DNA of 64,000 nt. Origin: Gonatopus flavifemur (Eukaryota > Arthropoda > Insecta > Hymenoptera > Dryinidae). Shown here piece after piece: positions 1 through 13,718 of the stretch. How positions within the stretch are numbered: the stretch's first letter is position 1; each line of letters opens with the position of its first letter. The stretch is taken from contig JAFFJZ010000003.1 of assembly GCA_018340375.1 (NCBI GenBank), positions 21,452,001 through 21,516,000 on the forward strand, read 5' to 3'. The translations under genes were made by a program, and so were the position numbers. The notes beneath the pieces are model-generated. The model ran no database searches. It was not told the DNA's origin and saw only the letters and a list, made by a program, of their open reading frames with translations.

Positions 1-1982
1 TTTGGTTTGCAAAATTTTTCTCGATTCCCTGCATGTTGATAAGGTATTTTTTTTCTAAATGAAAAATACTATACTTTCGCATGTTTCGGAGAAAAATGAT
101 ACACCAGCGATGGGGTTTATTATTTTTCACTTTGAAACAAATCGGATTTGAAATCAGTTTTATCACACCATATGAAACTTCTTCATCAATTAATAATTAA
201 AAAAGTAGAATAAATAATCATTTTTGTGGACAAATTTATTGAAAGGACTGTTTGTTAACAGAATTGAACATAGGAGATCATGGGGATATCGAAACCAATA
301 GGTGTGCACGTGAAAACTCGGCTTTTTTGGTTCAATTCGAGTATATTTAAACATACATGTTACGAACATTGGTAATCGAAATATTCGCCATTACCAGGTG
401 TAGAAGTATGAAACCGGAATTTCCCTATAAAAGGCACTAGCCATCAGTTTAGGGACCCCAAGACCACTTCTTCAGCACCATCACCTTTCATGGCCATTCA
501 TGGCTGACATTTAGACGTAATTTTGAAATTTCTTGCCGTGAATTGGAATGATTTTGTCCCATTATTACTGGACTGATCATTAATTTCATATTTGATCCAT
601 TATCAACATTATCATCCAGTGATTAACCGCTGATGCGCTGATAATGAACGCCGTACCGGGCGATTAACCACACTTATGGTCCCGTAAGATGTCATTATTG
701 GGCCAATTGATGAGATGGAAAAGTGTTTCAAATATCATCGTGATAGAAATTTTTGTCAACTTTCTGAGAAGTATGTTGACAATCGAAATATTCATGGAGT
801 GTAATTATACAAAATGATACGCAACGTGAAATACTCATTACGCGTAATATATCACCTGTCGTCGAGAGACAAAGTATACACTGCACTCGTAAAAGATTCA
901 AATAGGTATTTCACTTCCTGTATACCTCGCATTACCGAGAATTATAAAAGAAAGTGAACGGCAGGTGTAAGGTATTAAGTCTTCTCTTCCGAAGTATGAA
1001 AAAAGACGATTATTTTATTCTTACATTACGTTTCATCCAAATAATGCAACTATTATATGCAATTATTGAAAATCCTGTAACAATATTTCAACTAATCAGC
1101 GATCCGTTGAAAATTGAAATTCTATCGAGTGGAAAAATATTTAAACTCAGAAGTTTCCAACGATGCAACTTTTGCCACTTTCATTCTCATTTTCCACCGT
1201 TTACGTTTGAGAAGAAAAAGTTTCAAAACGATTATCAAGAAACGAATGGTTTCGTGCGAAAAGTGACATCGCGACATGTCATTTCTAAGTTTGAATTATT
1301 ATTTTATACATCCTTGTCAAACGATTTTTCAGAGTTTACGCGTCTGACGAGTATACTAACGCTTTTTCGTTCATCCCTCCTGCATTGTGTCGCAAACGAA
1401 GCGACAGTTGACAGACCTGTCGTCTGTCGGATGTCGAGCAAAACAAACAGGTATATTTCCGATTCTTACGCCAAGCATTTAGGATGATTACTCGGATGTA
1501 TGTATTTATGTACGAATAATATTGCGAATTTCTTGATCTCTTTGTTTGTTTTCTGGCTCTCCTTGATATTTATTCAAACTATCAGATTCTAAGGAGAGTT
1601 GAGGAGAAGAAGCAGGATGGACTTATTTTTATCGACACGAGGGTCTTTTTAAGGGAATGTTTGTACAAAGATTACTATGAATTTTTCTAAATCATGAATA
1701 TCAATTTTATGAATGATAATAGAATGAAGATATATGAAGATAGGTGATTTATTTATCAGGGATCGAAATATTCATTTGGGGATGAATTGTCTTGTCGCAG
1801 GAGCGGGAGGTCCCAAAGGAAATTCAATCAGGTTCCGTTATGGGTGGAAGGGTTCTTTTTATTTCCTCACAAATGAATGAATGGTAATTAATAATGTATG
1901 TGACAGCCCCTTTGAAAATTTTGCGATTCTACGTATGGAATTTATAGTTGAATTTGTTGTTGAAAAAGTTTGTGCCAGCATT
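1..1982. other. intergenic DNA, no gene recognised
   Basis: AT-rich unique-looking sequence. The longest open frame (954-1487 plus) starts at GTG, has no recognisable domain and shows no coding-like composition. I see no exon with convincing splice sites and no RNA gene. Confidence 0.5.
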
Positions 1983-2194
1983 TACACGGAAAAAAATGAA
2001 CTGTTAATTTTACCAGAATTCCGGTTACTATATGGACAGCAAGGAATATCTGTGACTTTTACTGGAATTCTTGTTAAATTTACCGAAGCCCTTGTTAAAT
2101 TTGCTGGAGACTTGATTCATTTAACTAGAATTCCGGGTAAAATGGCAGTAATTCTTGTTGTCCATATATTAACCGGAGTATTTTTTTCAGTGTA
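1983..2194. mobile_element. TA-flanked foldback MITE, 208-bp body
   Basis: TA-CACGGAAAAAAATG on the left and TTTTTTTCAGTG-TA on the right form terminal inverted repeats with TA on both sides. The inside is also self-complementary: CCGGTTA.TATATGGACA occurs on the left and again, inverted, near the right end, giving arms of roughly 90 bp. No protein is encoded. Confidence 0.7.
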
Positions 2195-5109
2195 TGCAGG
2201 GTTAAACTAACAATTGCAAAATCATAAAATCGAGCTCACAATCCTTCACTATCATTGCCCCAGGCGTCAGGATTGAGACTCGTTCATTGCTGCAGTAATG
2301 TTATCATTCCTCAGGCTTTAGTCAAGTTTTTTCTTCAAGGCTCCAACAATGCTCGCCAGAGCTGGATCAGCCTTGCATCGCTGGTAAATTCACATCACAT
2401 CAGAAATAGCAGGCAGGATAGCAGAAGGTTTCGTCATTCTCTGTTCAAAATTGGCACTCGTAGCTTCGTTCTTTTATATAAGATTGGAACTGAATTTAGT
2501 ACTAAGCTGATTTTCGATAGTATAACGGGCAACGATGCGGTTATATGACGGCCTTTTCTTTTGGATGACTTATAAAAAGGCGTAACATCTTACATGATAT
2601 GTTTTATTACCTCTTCAAACACTATCCCAGCTCTTCTCAAGTTCAAGAGGGAATTTGACGATTTCTTCAGAGAAATTTCTTGTGGAAATTGTGGCAAGAG
2701 CCAACCTATTCATTAGCGATTCAACGGTTTTGAGAATTCAACAATCAACTCATCCATGCGCCAAAATTGAAAATTTTGCAATACAAAATCATGCACTAAG
2801 AAAAAGAAATTATAAAATTTACATCTTGCAAAGTCAATATTTGGACGATTTCAAAAAATAGTTCGAGCTACCACAATTTTAGTTGATTTCACAGCGGGGA
2901 ATGTCAGATTTACATCAGCTGTAGTCATATCTCACATTCGTTGTTGTAAAATGAATAGGTTTCAATAGGAAATTTCTGAAATCGAATTTTGTAGAGCGAA
3001 ATAGTTTGTTCCTAGAATATAAATAATGAACAAGTTTCTGCCAAAAACAATTTATTGGGTTTCCTGTTTATTTCAAATGGATGTTTGATTGGTGTCAATT
3101 AGAAGTTGCCCCTCTCTGTTCATTACAGAAAAGATTCAATTCAAACCTATAAAATTTATCAATTGGATCAAATCAGATTTTTGTCCTGGAAATTTCCAAT
3201 TTGATCTTCTTCGATGTTCATCTTCTACATTTTCCCCACTTCGTCTCATAGGATAAATAAGCCACCTATTTGATTATTCCCTAAAAGAACTCGTTCATTA
3301 CGTACATTCCAGGAACAGCTCATCCCTGCTCATGAAATTTAGTTTTTAAAATTTCCCATTGAAACATATTCAAAATTAGGATGGGAGAATACGTTAGATT
3401 CAAATGGAAATTTCCTATAAAAATTCATTCAACGCTCATCTTTTGGAATTTTCCTATTTATTCTTACAGAAGCTGATATGGGAAACTTCTCATGGCCACT
3501 CATTGAACATTCTCTGAAAACGAGCAGTAATCCGAGTTGGGTATTTCCCAGAGGAACTTATTCATTATTCACAGTTCAGAAACATAATTGGATGGCTGCA
3601 GTAGATTCATGCGGTGGGAATTCCTCATTCAATCCCATTCAACGTTCATCTCGTGGAATTCCCCCATTCATTTTCATAGGAGCCGTATGTAAAAGTTCCT
3701 ATTGCTCTTTATTCCCTACCATGCTCCCATTAAAGCCAATAAAACCCCTCACATTTTCAATGGGCTATTACCAATTGAATCCTATTACTACAATATTTCC
3801 CTTCAGTCTTATTTATTTTGAATGGGGACCGGATTAGTTCTTATGGCTTATCATTCAAACCCATTCAATTTGAATCGGTTTCTATCGGTTTCTATGGGAT
3901 CTTTTGAGCGGGGTGACCTGTCTGAACCATAGAATATTAGGGGAGTGCTCATTTTAGTATGTTATAGAGTTCAATGCAATTAATTCACTAGGGTTGTCTT
4001 GAGAGTCATGAATTTTTCGTCAATCGTGCATGCATGAAAACCGAAAATGGAGAAATTTACAAAGTAGGATGACTATGCGTTGCTTGAAGCTTTTAAAAAT
4101 TCGCGTTAGACATTTGCAAGTTCTCTTAAAATTCCATTAGATTTATTTGAGAATTTTAACTGAACTCGCAAGTTTCGACGAATCGAATTCTTTTGAAAAC
4201 TCTTCAAGAACTCCTTATATTCTGAAAGAGTGCTTGAGGAGTTCTTTCTTCAGAATTCATTTCGGATTCTTGTGTGTTATTTGGGGTATGAATTCACACT
4301 CTTCGAGCAAACCATCATGCATTAAAAACATGGAGTAGGATCGCGTTGGTCGCGTGGATCCTGTACAATCTGAGTATGCATATATCCGAACCATGAGTGC
4401 ATGAATTTTGATACACAGGACGTGTGAATTTTCATCCCGGGCACGAAGAAAAAAACGATGGAATAATCCCATGCCAATTTATATAACCACATGATTCAAT
4501 TACATATAGTAATTTCCTTTGAATATTTCAGTTTCCCGGTATTGCAACATATCAATATTTCGGTTACTCGGTATTTCGGTGTTTTGGTAAACCGAAAATA
4601 CCACAAATAAAACACATACCGAGAATCGGTGAAAAATTTTCAATACCGAACAGCCTTATTGTATGTCACACTGAGGTTTCAAAGCCCCTTCAGGAACATT
4701 GCAATGTCCGCTATTATTACATTTCAGACATTATTTCTGAATTATTTCTGAAATATTTCATTGTAATATTTCTCTTGTGATATATCTAAGACATTGCAAA
4801 CAGCTGACATTTCAATTGACTGATTTTTGACATATTTCTCTGAAAGGATATTGAACCGTAACGAAGATGAAAGATTGAAATCTAATTGAGACATTACTGA
4901 AATCTATGGTGCTGTATGGCATCATTATTCCGCTCGGACAATCTTCTGATCGAATCCCATTCAATAGTTGGCATGGCCTCTTCGAACTAATTGTGGGTAC
5001 ATTCCTATTTAATCTGATTCCCCAATACTGATTCATTCCCATTCCTCGATTCGTTTTTTCCCTCCATCCTTCTCATTTATACACATGCAGGTATTGCCAA
5101 GACTGAAAA

Positions 5110-5430
5110 AAACCCAAGCTTGTTCCAAGGTTGGCACATGTGTCAGAAACAAACCTCCGTGAAGAACAATTGGCTCAATATTGTTCCATGTTTGGCCCGT
5201 TGTTCTCAAAGGATAGTCAGTCATGGTACATTTGTTAATATTTTTGAAATGGTAACACTACATTTGGTACAAGCTTGGCACAAGTGTAAAAATCGAGCAT
5301 TCGTTGAGAACAATTGTGCCAATATTGCCCATATGAATGGCACAATGTTTATAAATATTGACTGAATTTTGAATTTACAATGGCTGAAGACTTGGGGATA
5401 ACCATCGGGCCAAAGCTGGCCCCATCTTCC
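5110..5430. repeat. CAAGCTTGGC-type dispersed repeat
   Basis: Two diverged units, one with GGTTGGCACATGTGTCAGAAA, here split as GGTTGGCACATG near 5128, and one with AGCTTGGCACAAGTGT near 5271. Each is followed by GAGAACAATTG or GAAGAACAATTGG and CAATATTG. The same vocabulary is found at 29947-30640 and 33600-33830. Confidence 0.4.
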
Positions 5431-7385
5431 TGCCATAATTAATCCTACACACTAGTTTTACACACCCAGCTAGATTTTATTGATCCAAGTAAGGATAGAA
5501 CTTCACTTAATGGTAATAGGATACTTCATGGTATTTCAGTAAGATCCTCTTAGTTTAGTTTGAGCATAATTCAACAATAGAATCAAAATCGATTGAAATA
5601 TCAAAGAACGCAAATTTTCCAATGATCATACAAGCTTGTCCCAGTCCTGTCACATTTTTTCCATCGTTTTAAGATAATTCGTGTACGGTATTCTGGATGG
5701 ATTAGTAACTTTTTTCATCCATATCTGCGATCAAAGAAGCATTGGATGATGCTTGGTAAATGAATTGAACCGGGCTTGGCAAGACCACTGGCCCAAGCTT
5801 GTTCTGATCTTATCATTCTCAAGCCTGGAGCAAGTTTGGTAAATTGTTCAAGACAAGTCTTAGGCGGTCTTGTGCCAGGCTTGGGGAGGTATCCTAGATG
5901 TGTCCACTCAGCCCACCGATTGATCCAGATTGGATCACTATCAGCAAGACATTCATTGAATCCTGTGAAATTTCGTGTAAAAGTTCAATTGTTCAAATGA
6001 CTATTACATCCAAAATAATTATCAATGCTTCCCACACAGCACAAAATATTTTGTATATCTATAAAATATGTATACGATATTATTTACATGCATACCATAT
6101 GTATAAAATATTCAAATATAAAAATATATAGTATAGATATGCATGAAATATAGGGTGCTGTTTGGGTTATAAACTGCATCAGATCCAATGAATTTTCTCT
6201 TCACATTTTCGTATCTGACCAAATCTCATGAACGCTCAATCGTCAGGAATTGGTGTTCTCAAGTACTTCTCAGTCATTTTATGAGATTTGGTCAGAATCA
6301 ATGAGTTCCTTCAACTAGGGTAATAAGGAATAATAAATTCAACATCATTCTCAGTATGAGACTGGTACAGCTCTCTCACGTATGATAATTCAAAAAGTAT
6401 ATTCATCTTATTGCACTTCTATTAATTTGTAAATATCACGAATCGATTCACCACATGAAGAATTTTCTTCCGAATTGATCGTGTCTCGCAAACAGTGAAC
6501 AAAAAAGGTTTGAAAATAAAGATATTCCATCATCGAGAAAGCTGAAAGTACCTGAATTAAAAATCTTAATCCAATATTAGGTACGGTTCGCAACAACTCC
6601 GGCAATTAACAATGTTGAACAATTATTTTCCCTCTCTGTAGGGAAAATCGCCACATATTACTCTGTTTTATACACACGAAGCTGCGTTTCGCACCCGCAA
6701 AATGTGTTTATAAAATCATGAGTGTGCGAGAACGGGATATTTACACGACTCCCGTGAATTTATTGTGATTGCGCTTTACGGCCCGCGAACACATACGAAT
6801 GTGAATAAAATATCACGTATATATATATAGTGTAGTTCCACGTATCAGACGCATACGAGATATCTGAAATACGAACGTATCAAAATACTTCGCTTTTCAA
6901 ATGAATCAATTTAAAAACGAATAATCGCAGCATCCAAAATGTAGTCATCAAATTTGATTGATTCCTTTTGTTATTTCGTTACACATTTTAAAGAGAAATC
7001 CCTTTCCGGGAACTAAACTGCGATGCATCACTTCAATTCGATGTCCAATTTCCTCATCACATTGAAAGGTTATTCTGTGTGAGAATAATGACATACTATC
7101 AAATTATACGGCTAAACGTTTTCGCGATTCTTCTTCATTCATCTCTGTTTTCATTTCTCTATGGGATAGCGGGGAATCGTGGGAGGCAATCGAATGTAAT
7201 CGTTCGAATTCGGTATCGATACTTAACAAAATTGCAGTCGTGAAACTGCAACGGAAAAAGAAACCAATAACATTTTCGTAATGAGGCAACGTTATTATAT
7301 GTGAGCGGCAACCGAAGAAGGGAGAAAGGTTACAAATTTCCAAGGATCGGGACAAGAATAATTCCATTTTAACGCTCTGCCCTCC

Positions 7386-7448
7386 TCTTCTTTTTCATCT
7401 TCATCTTCGTCGTTGTCATCATCATCATCATTATCATCTTCTTCTTTA
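7386..7448. repeat. TCATCT/CAT microsatellite
   Basis: A run of TCTTCATCTTCATCTTCG followed by repeated TCATCATCATCA and TCATCTTCTTC. Simple low-complexity DNA. Confidence 0.75.
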
Positions 7449-7914
7449 TCGCTTTCTACCTCCCGCACCTACACAACAGCTCCCTTTCCTTCAGAACTTT
7501 CAAACCGCAAACGATCGGAAATAAAGAAATGGATGGACACGGAGGAAGAGATGAAGAGAGAATAGTGACCCACTGTGTTCGAGGCAGGAAACGAACCACA
7601 CTTGTGCATCGTAGGTTAGAAAACCTCGTGCAGGTATATGACGATTATCTCAATGATCGAAACTGAAATTGATCGTTATGTAGGCTCTATTGTATACGTG
7701 CCACCCACAGATAGCAGCGACAGTTCGTTTATATGGTACTGGGGGATTTATGAATGCCCTCTGGTTTGAAAAACCCATAGAATCCACTTAAATTGAATCG
7801 ATTGGGATTTGACAATACCCTTGCCCAAATTTCAATAAGATTTAACAATATTCAAAGGATTTCTTCAACGAGTATATGGAATTAATTATTTGTGATTCAG
7901 TTATTTCTTCCCAA

Positions 7915-7973
7915 CAGGGCCGGATTAAGGGCTAATGGCCCCATTGGCCCCCACCTGCCTTAAGCCGGCCCTG
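7915..7973. mobile_element. 59-bp hAT-type MITE with 8-bp target duplication
   Basis: The ends are CAGGGCCGGATTAAGG and CCTTAAGCCGGCCCTG, a near-perfect inverted repeat typical of hAT elements. Flanks CTTCCCAA (7907-7914) and GTTCCCAA (7974-7981) match at 7 of 8 bases, the expected hAT duplication. The interior holds only about 27 bp, so the element cannot code and must be mobilised in trans. Confidence 0.85.
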
Positions 7974-8005
7974 GTTCCCAATTTTCGGGGAACTGCCGTC
8001 GGCAT

Positions 8006-8215
8006 TACACGCAAAAAACAGATACGTTGAAAAGTCTGTGACAGATAGAGTTTTGACTTGATTTTACTTTTAAAAACTCCCATAATTAGATGTATTTCTA
8101 CAAGAAATTATGGTACTTTTGAAGCTATATTCAGGTGGATAATTTCATTCATTCCAGACCGGCGCTGATCCTCAATAAATTATGGGACTTTTAAAAATAT
8201 ATTTTTCTGCGTGTA
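8006..8215. mobile_element. TA-flanked MITE
   Basis: Left end TA-CACGCAAAAAACAG, right end TTTTTCTGCGTG-TA. The inside has inverted copies around AAATTATGG and CCATAATT. It belongs to the same terminal class as the other TA-CACnG elements here. Confidence 0.7.
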
Positions 8216-11200
8216 GCGTTACCTAATGTGCACCACGAGGAGGTTGCGCAATCGGACTTTGCACATCACTGTGGCCCTGAAAAGGGCCGATTATTTCGAC
8301 TAGAGAGGTATGTGTCTGTGAGTTTTGGGAATAGTCGGGTTCCGTAATTGAGTGATAATTCCCTGATCCAATCATCTCGTGAATCACCCGTACAACACCG
8401 GACATTTCTACGTTGCCTCCATGTTACCTTCACGTGGGATCTCCGTTCATCCACGTTGGATGTGCTGTTAGGGACTAAATGCTCAAATACGTTACCTTCA
8501 TTTGCGATACATACACGGCCCTGTTCAGGAGGAAAAACTGAAGAGGTAAGTATTGTTCCGCACAGAAAGCAACAAGAGTGTTTCTTGAATCTCCTTTCTT
8601 TCTTTATCGATTAGAGCGCCATTTTCGCAAATTTTAGGAAACTAGTTCACACAAAAGTTTCTTGGTTTTCAACGTACATTTCAAGGATGCAGTAGTCAAA
8701 AATAGGGGGTCCCATTTCAAAACCACAAGTTGACCTCACAATGACCTTGAAGATGGAGTCTGAGGTCGAAATCGAGGTTATCATCAAATGTCCCCCTCAG
8801 AATCCTGCAACTTTTTTCCGAGGATTTTTTTTCCAGCCCCATTACTTTGGAAGATATAAGCCCTGGCTATTTAAAATGGGGCACCCTGTATTATAATTTG
8901 AGAGAGATACACGGCGCTTTTTGAAGAGGAATATTGTCCCATGTATCATTTTGAAATACTTCTTTTTCTTTTATTTCCACATTGAAACAAATCAACACTA
9001 TTGATGATAGGTCCGAATAATTAGATCTTCATTCTCAATTCTAAAACGATACCGATATCAGTCTCGTGCTTTTGTGCGCCCCCAGTATCGACGATATTCT
9101 CGAGTATCGAATATCCGGTCTCGGTATCGTCTCGACTCCAAATACAACGATATCGTTTCGAGTCTCGTGCACCCTTAGATGTATTGTATTTTGTGAGTTT
9201 GAGTTTTCGGTTTCGTTTCTATAAACGATCCAAACTTCAAGAACATTGATTGTGAGTGCTTTTGGTGCTCACTTTTGGTTATCTTTTCGTTATATATAGA
9301 AGGTTATAAAAAACGAGCTGATCGTTATCTGATATCTGATGCTGTCTTCATATTCAGTGCCCTAAAACTACTCCGAATCAGTTCTCAAACTTCAGTCCCC
9401 AAAATGGTTGTTGACCAATGTCATCTTTCAATACATTTCAAAAAGAGAACAAAAAATCACAGTAAAATATATACTTACTCGATTTGTGTCCTTCACTCGA
9501 TTTAAAGGACGAAGAGTGATTTATTTCCGGTTTCTCTTCCTCTGGATATTTTTTTACTAAAAGCCGAAAGGGCTGTGTACACGGTGCCCTGTAATCTCGC
9601 TCGAAAGACCCGCGGTTTTTCTAGTTTTTAACGCAGAGACGATTGTGGTAGGGAAACCGTTATATGATTTTGAGAGATGAGGGACGCAACATTTGACTTA
9701 CCTGTTTTTTGTGACTGTTTTTTCTAATCAAAAACATACTCGAAACGATGATACACCTCCCAAACTTCTTGATGTCTTATTTGGAAATGGGAAATTCATC
9801 TTGCAACTTCATTGGGGAAAATAGCTCGTGATGATTGATGAAATTCATAATCTTGGGAGAATTCTTGAAAATATGTCGGAGAAGTTTTCTGCTGTGAAGG
9901 TCTTTATAAATCTTATTTACTAAAATTTGGTCAGCTCTGATCGAATCTGTTCGAATCCATTGAAATCCGACTTGATCTAAGCACTTTCGGTGGATCCTAT
10001 TCGCCCCAATATTTGTAAAATCAAGTTCATGTTCAAGTTTTGGGTTCATAATAAAAAATTAATCAATTACAAAAAAGAATCAATCGAAATCATGTGGTTG
10101 TTTCTTCGTGTATCTTCATATACGAAATACGAAACAAACTCGTTCCTTTATTTTGGTGGCATAGACATTTGTCTCCGAATAATTGGGCAGGATGGCGACG
10201 GTGCGTCTTCTCTGCAATTATAGGCAGTAAACACGGCCACATCCGGTACACGAGAACACAGAGTCTAAGATCCTAGGTGAAGAACTCATTCCGTAGAAAG
10301 AGAAAATGATTAGCCTCCAAGATTGAAACAAGTCTCGTGTTGTCGAGGCTCGAGATTTGAAGATCCAAACGAACAAAAAAAATGAGAGGTAGAAAATGAT
10401 TAAATAGATTTGAGTATGTGAACGAATTGATGAAGCATAGAAAAGGACGATAGAAGGATTTGTAATAATGTTTGTAAATAAATGCACATGAATTTTTCAT
10501 CTCTAGATGTGTATTATTATTAATTGAATTCAATGTTAACGATTACTCTCCTCGATATGAAAGAGCTCTCCGTGATACGAAGAATATAAAAAAAAATCAT
10601 CTCCGTAATCGTCCATCTTTTCCCTTTTAAAATTGTTCAAAGTTACAGATAAAAAAATTCGGTGAATTTTTCCTATACTCTTAGTATCAGTATTGTACCA
10701 GTCGAAACATTCACATGTGGATTTTGGTCTTTCTCTTTTTCATATATACAACATTAAACGTACAAGTACATAACATCACATCGTTTACTATAATTAATAT
10801 AATCAATATGACTAATTTTAATGTAAAATGCTTCAAACAATGACATTGCGAATTCTTTCATATTCAAATTGAAATTCGATAACCGGATGACAATATCGTC
10901 GTATTCTTTTATATTTAGATTCATTGTTGGATTAGAATTATTATTACACATATTCAATCTTAAGATAATATTTACATGTGTGCATTCAAGCCGAGTAAGC
11001 TGAGTTTTTTATTTTGATACAGTAGGAGAACAGCAATATGTATTTCAGATTTATTGTGAATTTTTCTTCTGAATAATTACCATCGTTTCCATACCTTAGT
11101 AGAATTTCGAATTGTATGAAGTGTTGATACTTTTCCAACTATATTGTTGAGCAAATTGTGTGTAATTATGCTAAGCACATGGTAAAATAATGTGATTTCA

Positions 11201-11471
11201 AAAAAGAATCTGAGAATATTTTTTAATCAGTGTCAAACGCTAATTGCGTTTTTTTCAGTCATTTATTTGAGACATTAGGCACCTACGAAACTCATTTGCA
11301 CACGGAAAAAAATGAATTCGTGACAGCAAAAGCTTGTGTGCTGAGTGCATTACGCTACTGCAGCTATCATCATAGCCATAGGTGCTAACATAGCTTTGGT
11401 GCGTCGACAAAAAATGATCGCAGAAGAAATGTTGCTAGTGGAGCAATTTTTGTAGCTGTAGTATACATACC
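8216..11471. other. intergenic DNA, no gene recognised
   Basis: Near 9045-9175 there is a dispersed repeat rich in CGATATCG and GTCTCG words. 11301-11340 looks like the left end of a MITE (CACACGGAAAAAAATG). Long frames at 9777-10049 and 10218-10533 have no recognisable domains. Confidence 0.4.
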
Positions 11472-11727
11472 TACACTGAGAGAAAGGTACCTAGTTGGGA
11501 TAACTAAATGTTACTTGCCGCAGCTACATTTTTATTTACGCCAACTGGGCTGTAGTTGGGGTAAATAAAAGGCTAGCTGTCTGAAATATGAATAAAATGG
11601 TTTATTCAATGGGAATAAAAAATATAGTTGGGACAAATCAAATTTAGTTAGCACAACTAAATTTTTATTTACAGTTACTAAATTTCCTACCTGTCGAATA
11701 TTTGAATAGACCCTTTCTCTCAGTGTA
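11472..11727. mobile_element. TA-flanked MITE, CACTGAGAGAAAGG ends
   Basis: TA-CACTGAGAGAAAGG at the left and CCCTTTCTCTCAGTG-TA at the right. The interior carries repeated TAGTTGGG and AACTAAAT words in both orientations. The inverted ends are 13-15 bp and nearly perfect. Confidence 0.8.
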
Positions 11728-12056
11728 AAGAGAATAAGATGGCCGCTGAACATTCAGTGTGAATTCAATGAAAAAGTTTCAAAAACTGTTCAACAACCCT
11801 AATAACAAAATATTTGACCTCTAGAATAATTATTTGTTGGCGTGCAGTTTTGCAAAATTAAATTGGAAACATTCTGCTGAAGTTATATGTATTATTAGAA
11901 CAAGAAAAATTCAATCGGTAGGGTGACTCAAGTGCTAGCAACTTGAGTTACTAATTGCAAGATTGCGGAATCGACCTTCCCCTATCCAATGAATTTTTTT
12001 TCTACTCGGTTGGTTGTTCTTGTAGCGATTCTTCCAAGCTAGTACAGCGAAACACT

Positions 12057-12456
12057 GATCGCAAAGAAACATCGCTATCATAGCTATTCTTTTCGCTATC
12101 CAAATATCAACCACGAAAATTAGCTATGACAGCTCATTTTTTGCTGCTCTCTAAATTCTTTGGAGTGAATATTCACTTTTCAAAGAGTCAAAATACTGCA
12201 ACTCTAGAACGGAGTGGGAGCTCAACCCTTGAAGAGTGAAATTTCACTCTTTAAGGGTCAATATTCACTCTTTTTCCTAAGAGTGAGTTTTTCACTCCAA
12301 ACACCAGAGTTGATTTCCACTCTTATAGAGTGAAAATTCACTCTTTAAGAGTGAAATTTTTCACTCTTTCGGAGTTGCAGTATTTTCACTCGGCAAGAGT
12401 GAATTTTCACTCCAAGGAATTTAGAGAGTGCCATAGCGAATTATTTTTTTGCGTGC
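12057..12456. mobile_element. AGCTA-type MITE interrupted by a GAGTG palindrome element
   Basis: The left part (CGCAAAGAAACATCGCTATC, then ATAGCTATT and TATCAACCACGAAAATTAGC) and the right part (CCATAGCGAATT to TTTTTTGCGTG) resemble the AGCTA family at 38261 and 45611. They are separated by the element at 12147-12428, so this is a nested insertion. Confidence 0.5.
12147..12428. repeat. foldback element built of AAGAGTGAA/TTCACTCTT palindromes
   Basis: The ends CTCTCTAAATTCTTTGGAGT and (inverse) CTCTCTAAATTCCTTGGAGT form a long inverted repeat. Inside, AAGAGTGAA and TTCACTCTT alternate many times, so the DNA contains many small hairpins as well as the large one. Confidence 0.75.
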
Positions 12457-13137
12457 AGATGATTCGATGTTCAGTCGCAAATTCCAAAAACTGTTTGAAA
12501 TCTATTCAAAGATTTTTCGAACGATTTTTTCACGGGTGCCTAAAGATCTCAGACTGTTTAACAATTCATCCTTTCGCACAATGTTTGAAACTTCAGCATT
12601 AATTTTCATGTTTTTGCTGGAAGTTTTTTTCAAGTGCGTGCATGTATTCAGTTTCATACACATTTTATATTGAATTTAATGTAAACTATAGCATAATCTA
12701 TAGTATAGTGTTTCCATGTTTTTGTACATCAAATTTAATGTAGAAGATATACCAACCTGATTTCATATACCTGATTGAAAAAAACTTCCAGATAATTCTG
12801 GTGTGCCATACAATGTGAAACAAAGTTCTACCAAATTACATGAATTCTTTCTCGAGTCAAAAAGTGAAATCTGATTTAGCTCCGATTCGTTACGTACTAC
12901 GGAGTGAAGCAGGCTTGATTTCATTTTTCGCCCTGTTCTCGACTGATCTTGCTTCTAACATTCTCATTCAACCTCATGTTAACCTTTTCTCAACCTGATG
13001 AAACTTTGGATCGTTGCGTATTACGGAGTTGATCAGACTTTAAAAAGTATTAGAATTTTTCGACTCGAGTTCCTTTTATCTTTTGTAGCAACAAATCAAA
13101 AAGAACTCGCATCGCTCTTCCAATTAAGATTCCTTCG

Positions 13138-13143
13138 TTTATT
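13138..13143 (-). terminator. candidate poly(A) signal of C15
   Basis: TTTATT on the plus strand reads AATAAA on the minus strand, about 575 bp after the C15 stop. It is the first exact AATAAA I found going downstream. Variant signals closer to the stop cannot be excluded. Confidence 0.3.
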
Positions 13144-13718
13144 CATGATTGAATAATTATTTCAAATCATGTAAATACAGATTAAATACGGATTAAATTT
13201 AATATACGAGCGACGCACAGTTCATTTTGATAAAAGCCTAATTCTTGTTTCATTTCATTATATGTTGAAATGGCACTGTTAGAAGAATTGCAGCAAAATC
13301 AGAGTTTCTCACCGATATTTCAAATAATAAAATCATTCGAGATGCAATTTACTCAACAATATAGTAAATTTTCTTCCGGTAAGTAATGAATTCGAACGAT
13401 GGGCATTATTTCTGGGTTTTTTTTTCAAATGGAAAAAAAGGTGTGCTTGAAAATTTGAATGAAAAATCACTGGTTCGCTATAAATGTTATACACGATGAG
13501 TCTTCCAAGCTTTTCTCTTGCTAATATTTACAAACGTCGATTATAATAATTCATATTTACAGAAGACGCTAATGAATGAAAAAGACTCATTATCTTTTTC
13601 TGGGATGTGAATTTAAAGCCTCGTAAATGATTTTCGGCGGATGAGAGTTCCGATTCGATCGAACAATCGATTCATTCGATTTACTCGATTTGTGGAAAAA
13701 ATTTTACACGAAATTCGT

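Larger units (their letters stand above)
2195..7914. other. intergenic DNA with decayed repeats
   Basis: No gene seen. 3424-3700 contains two related units (CATTCAACGCTCATC near 3424 and CATTCAACGTTCATC near 3638). 4500-4680 is built from CGGTAT and ATACCG inverted words. 5110-5430 and 5770-5890 hold copies of a CAAGCTTGGC-type repeat that recurs near 30 kb, 33.7 kb and 39.8 kb. Near 6160 a phrase like that at other sites, CCCACACAGCACAAAATATT (6031-6050), marks an end of a GATATC-type element. Confidence 0.4.

Noticed and set aside
954..1487. 177-codon plus-strand open frame, longest in the window
   Set aside because: GTG start, no recognisable domain, no splice context and composition like the surroundings; chance open frames of this size are possible in 64 kb.
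1881..2210. 109-codon frame
   Set aside because: Mostly inside the TA-flanked MITE at 1983-2194; a by-product of its repeats.
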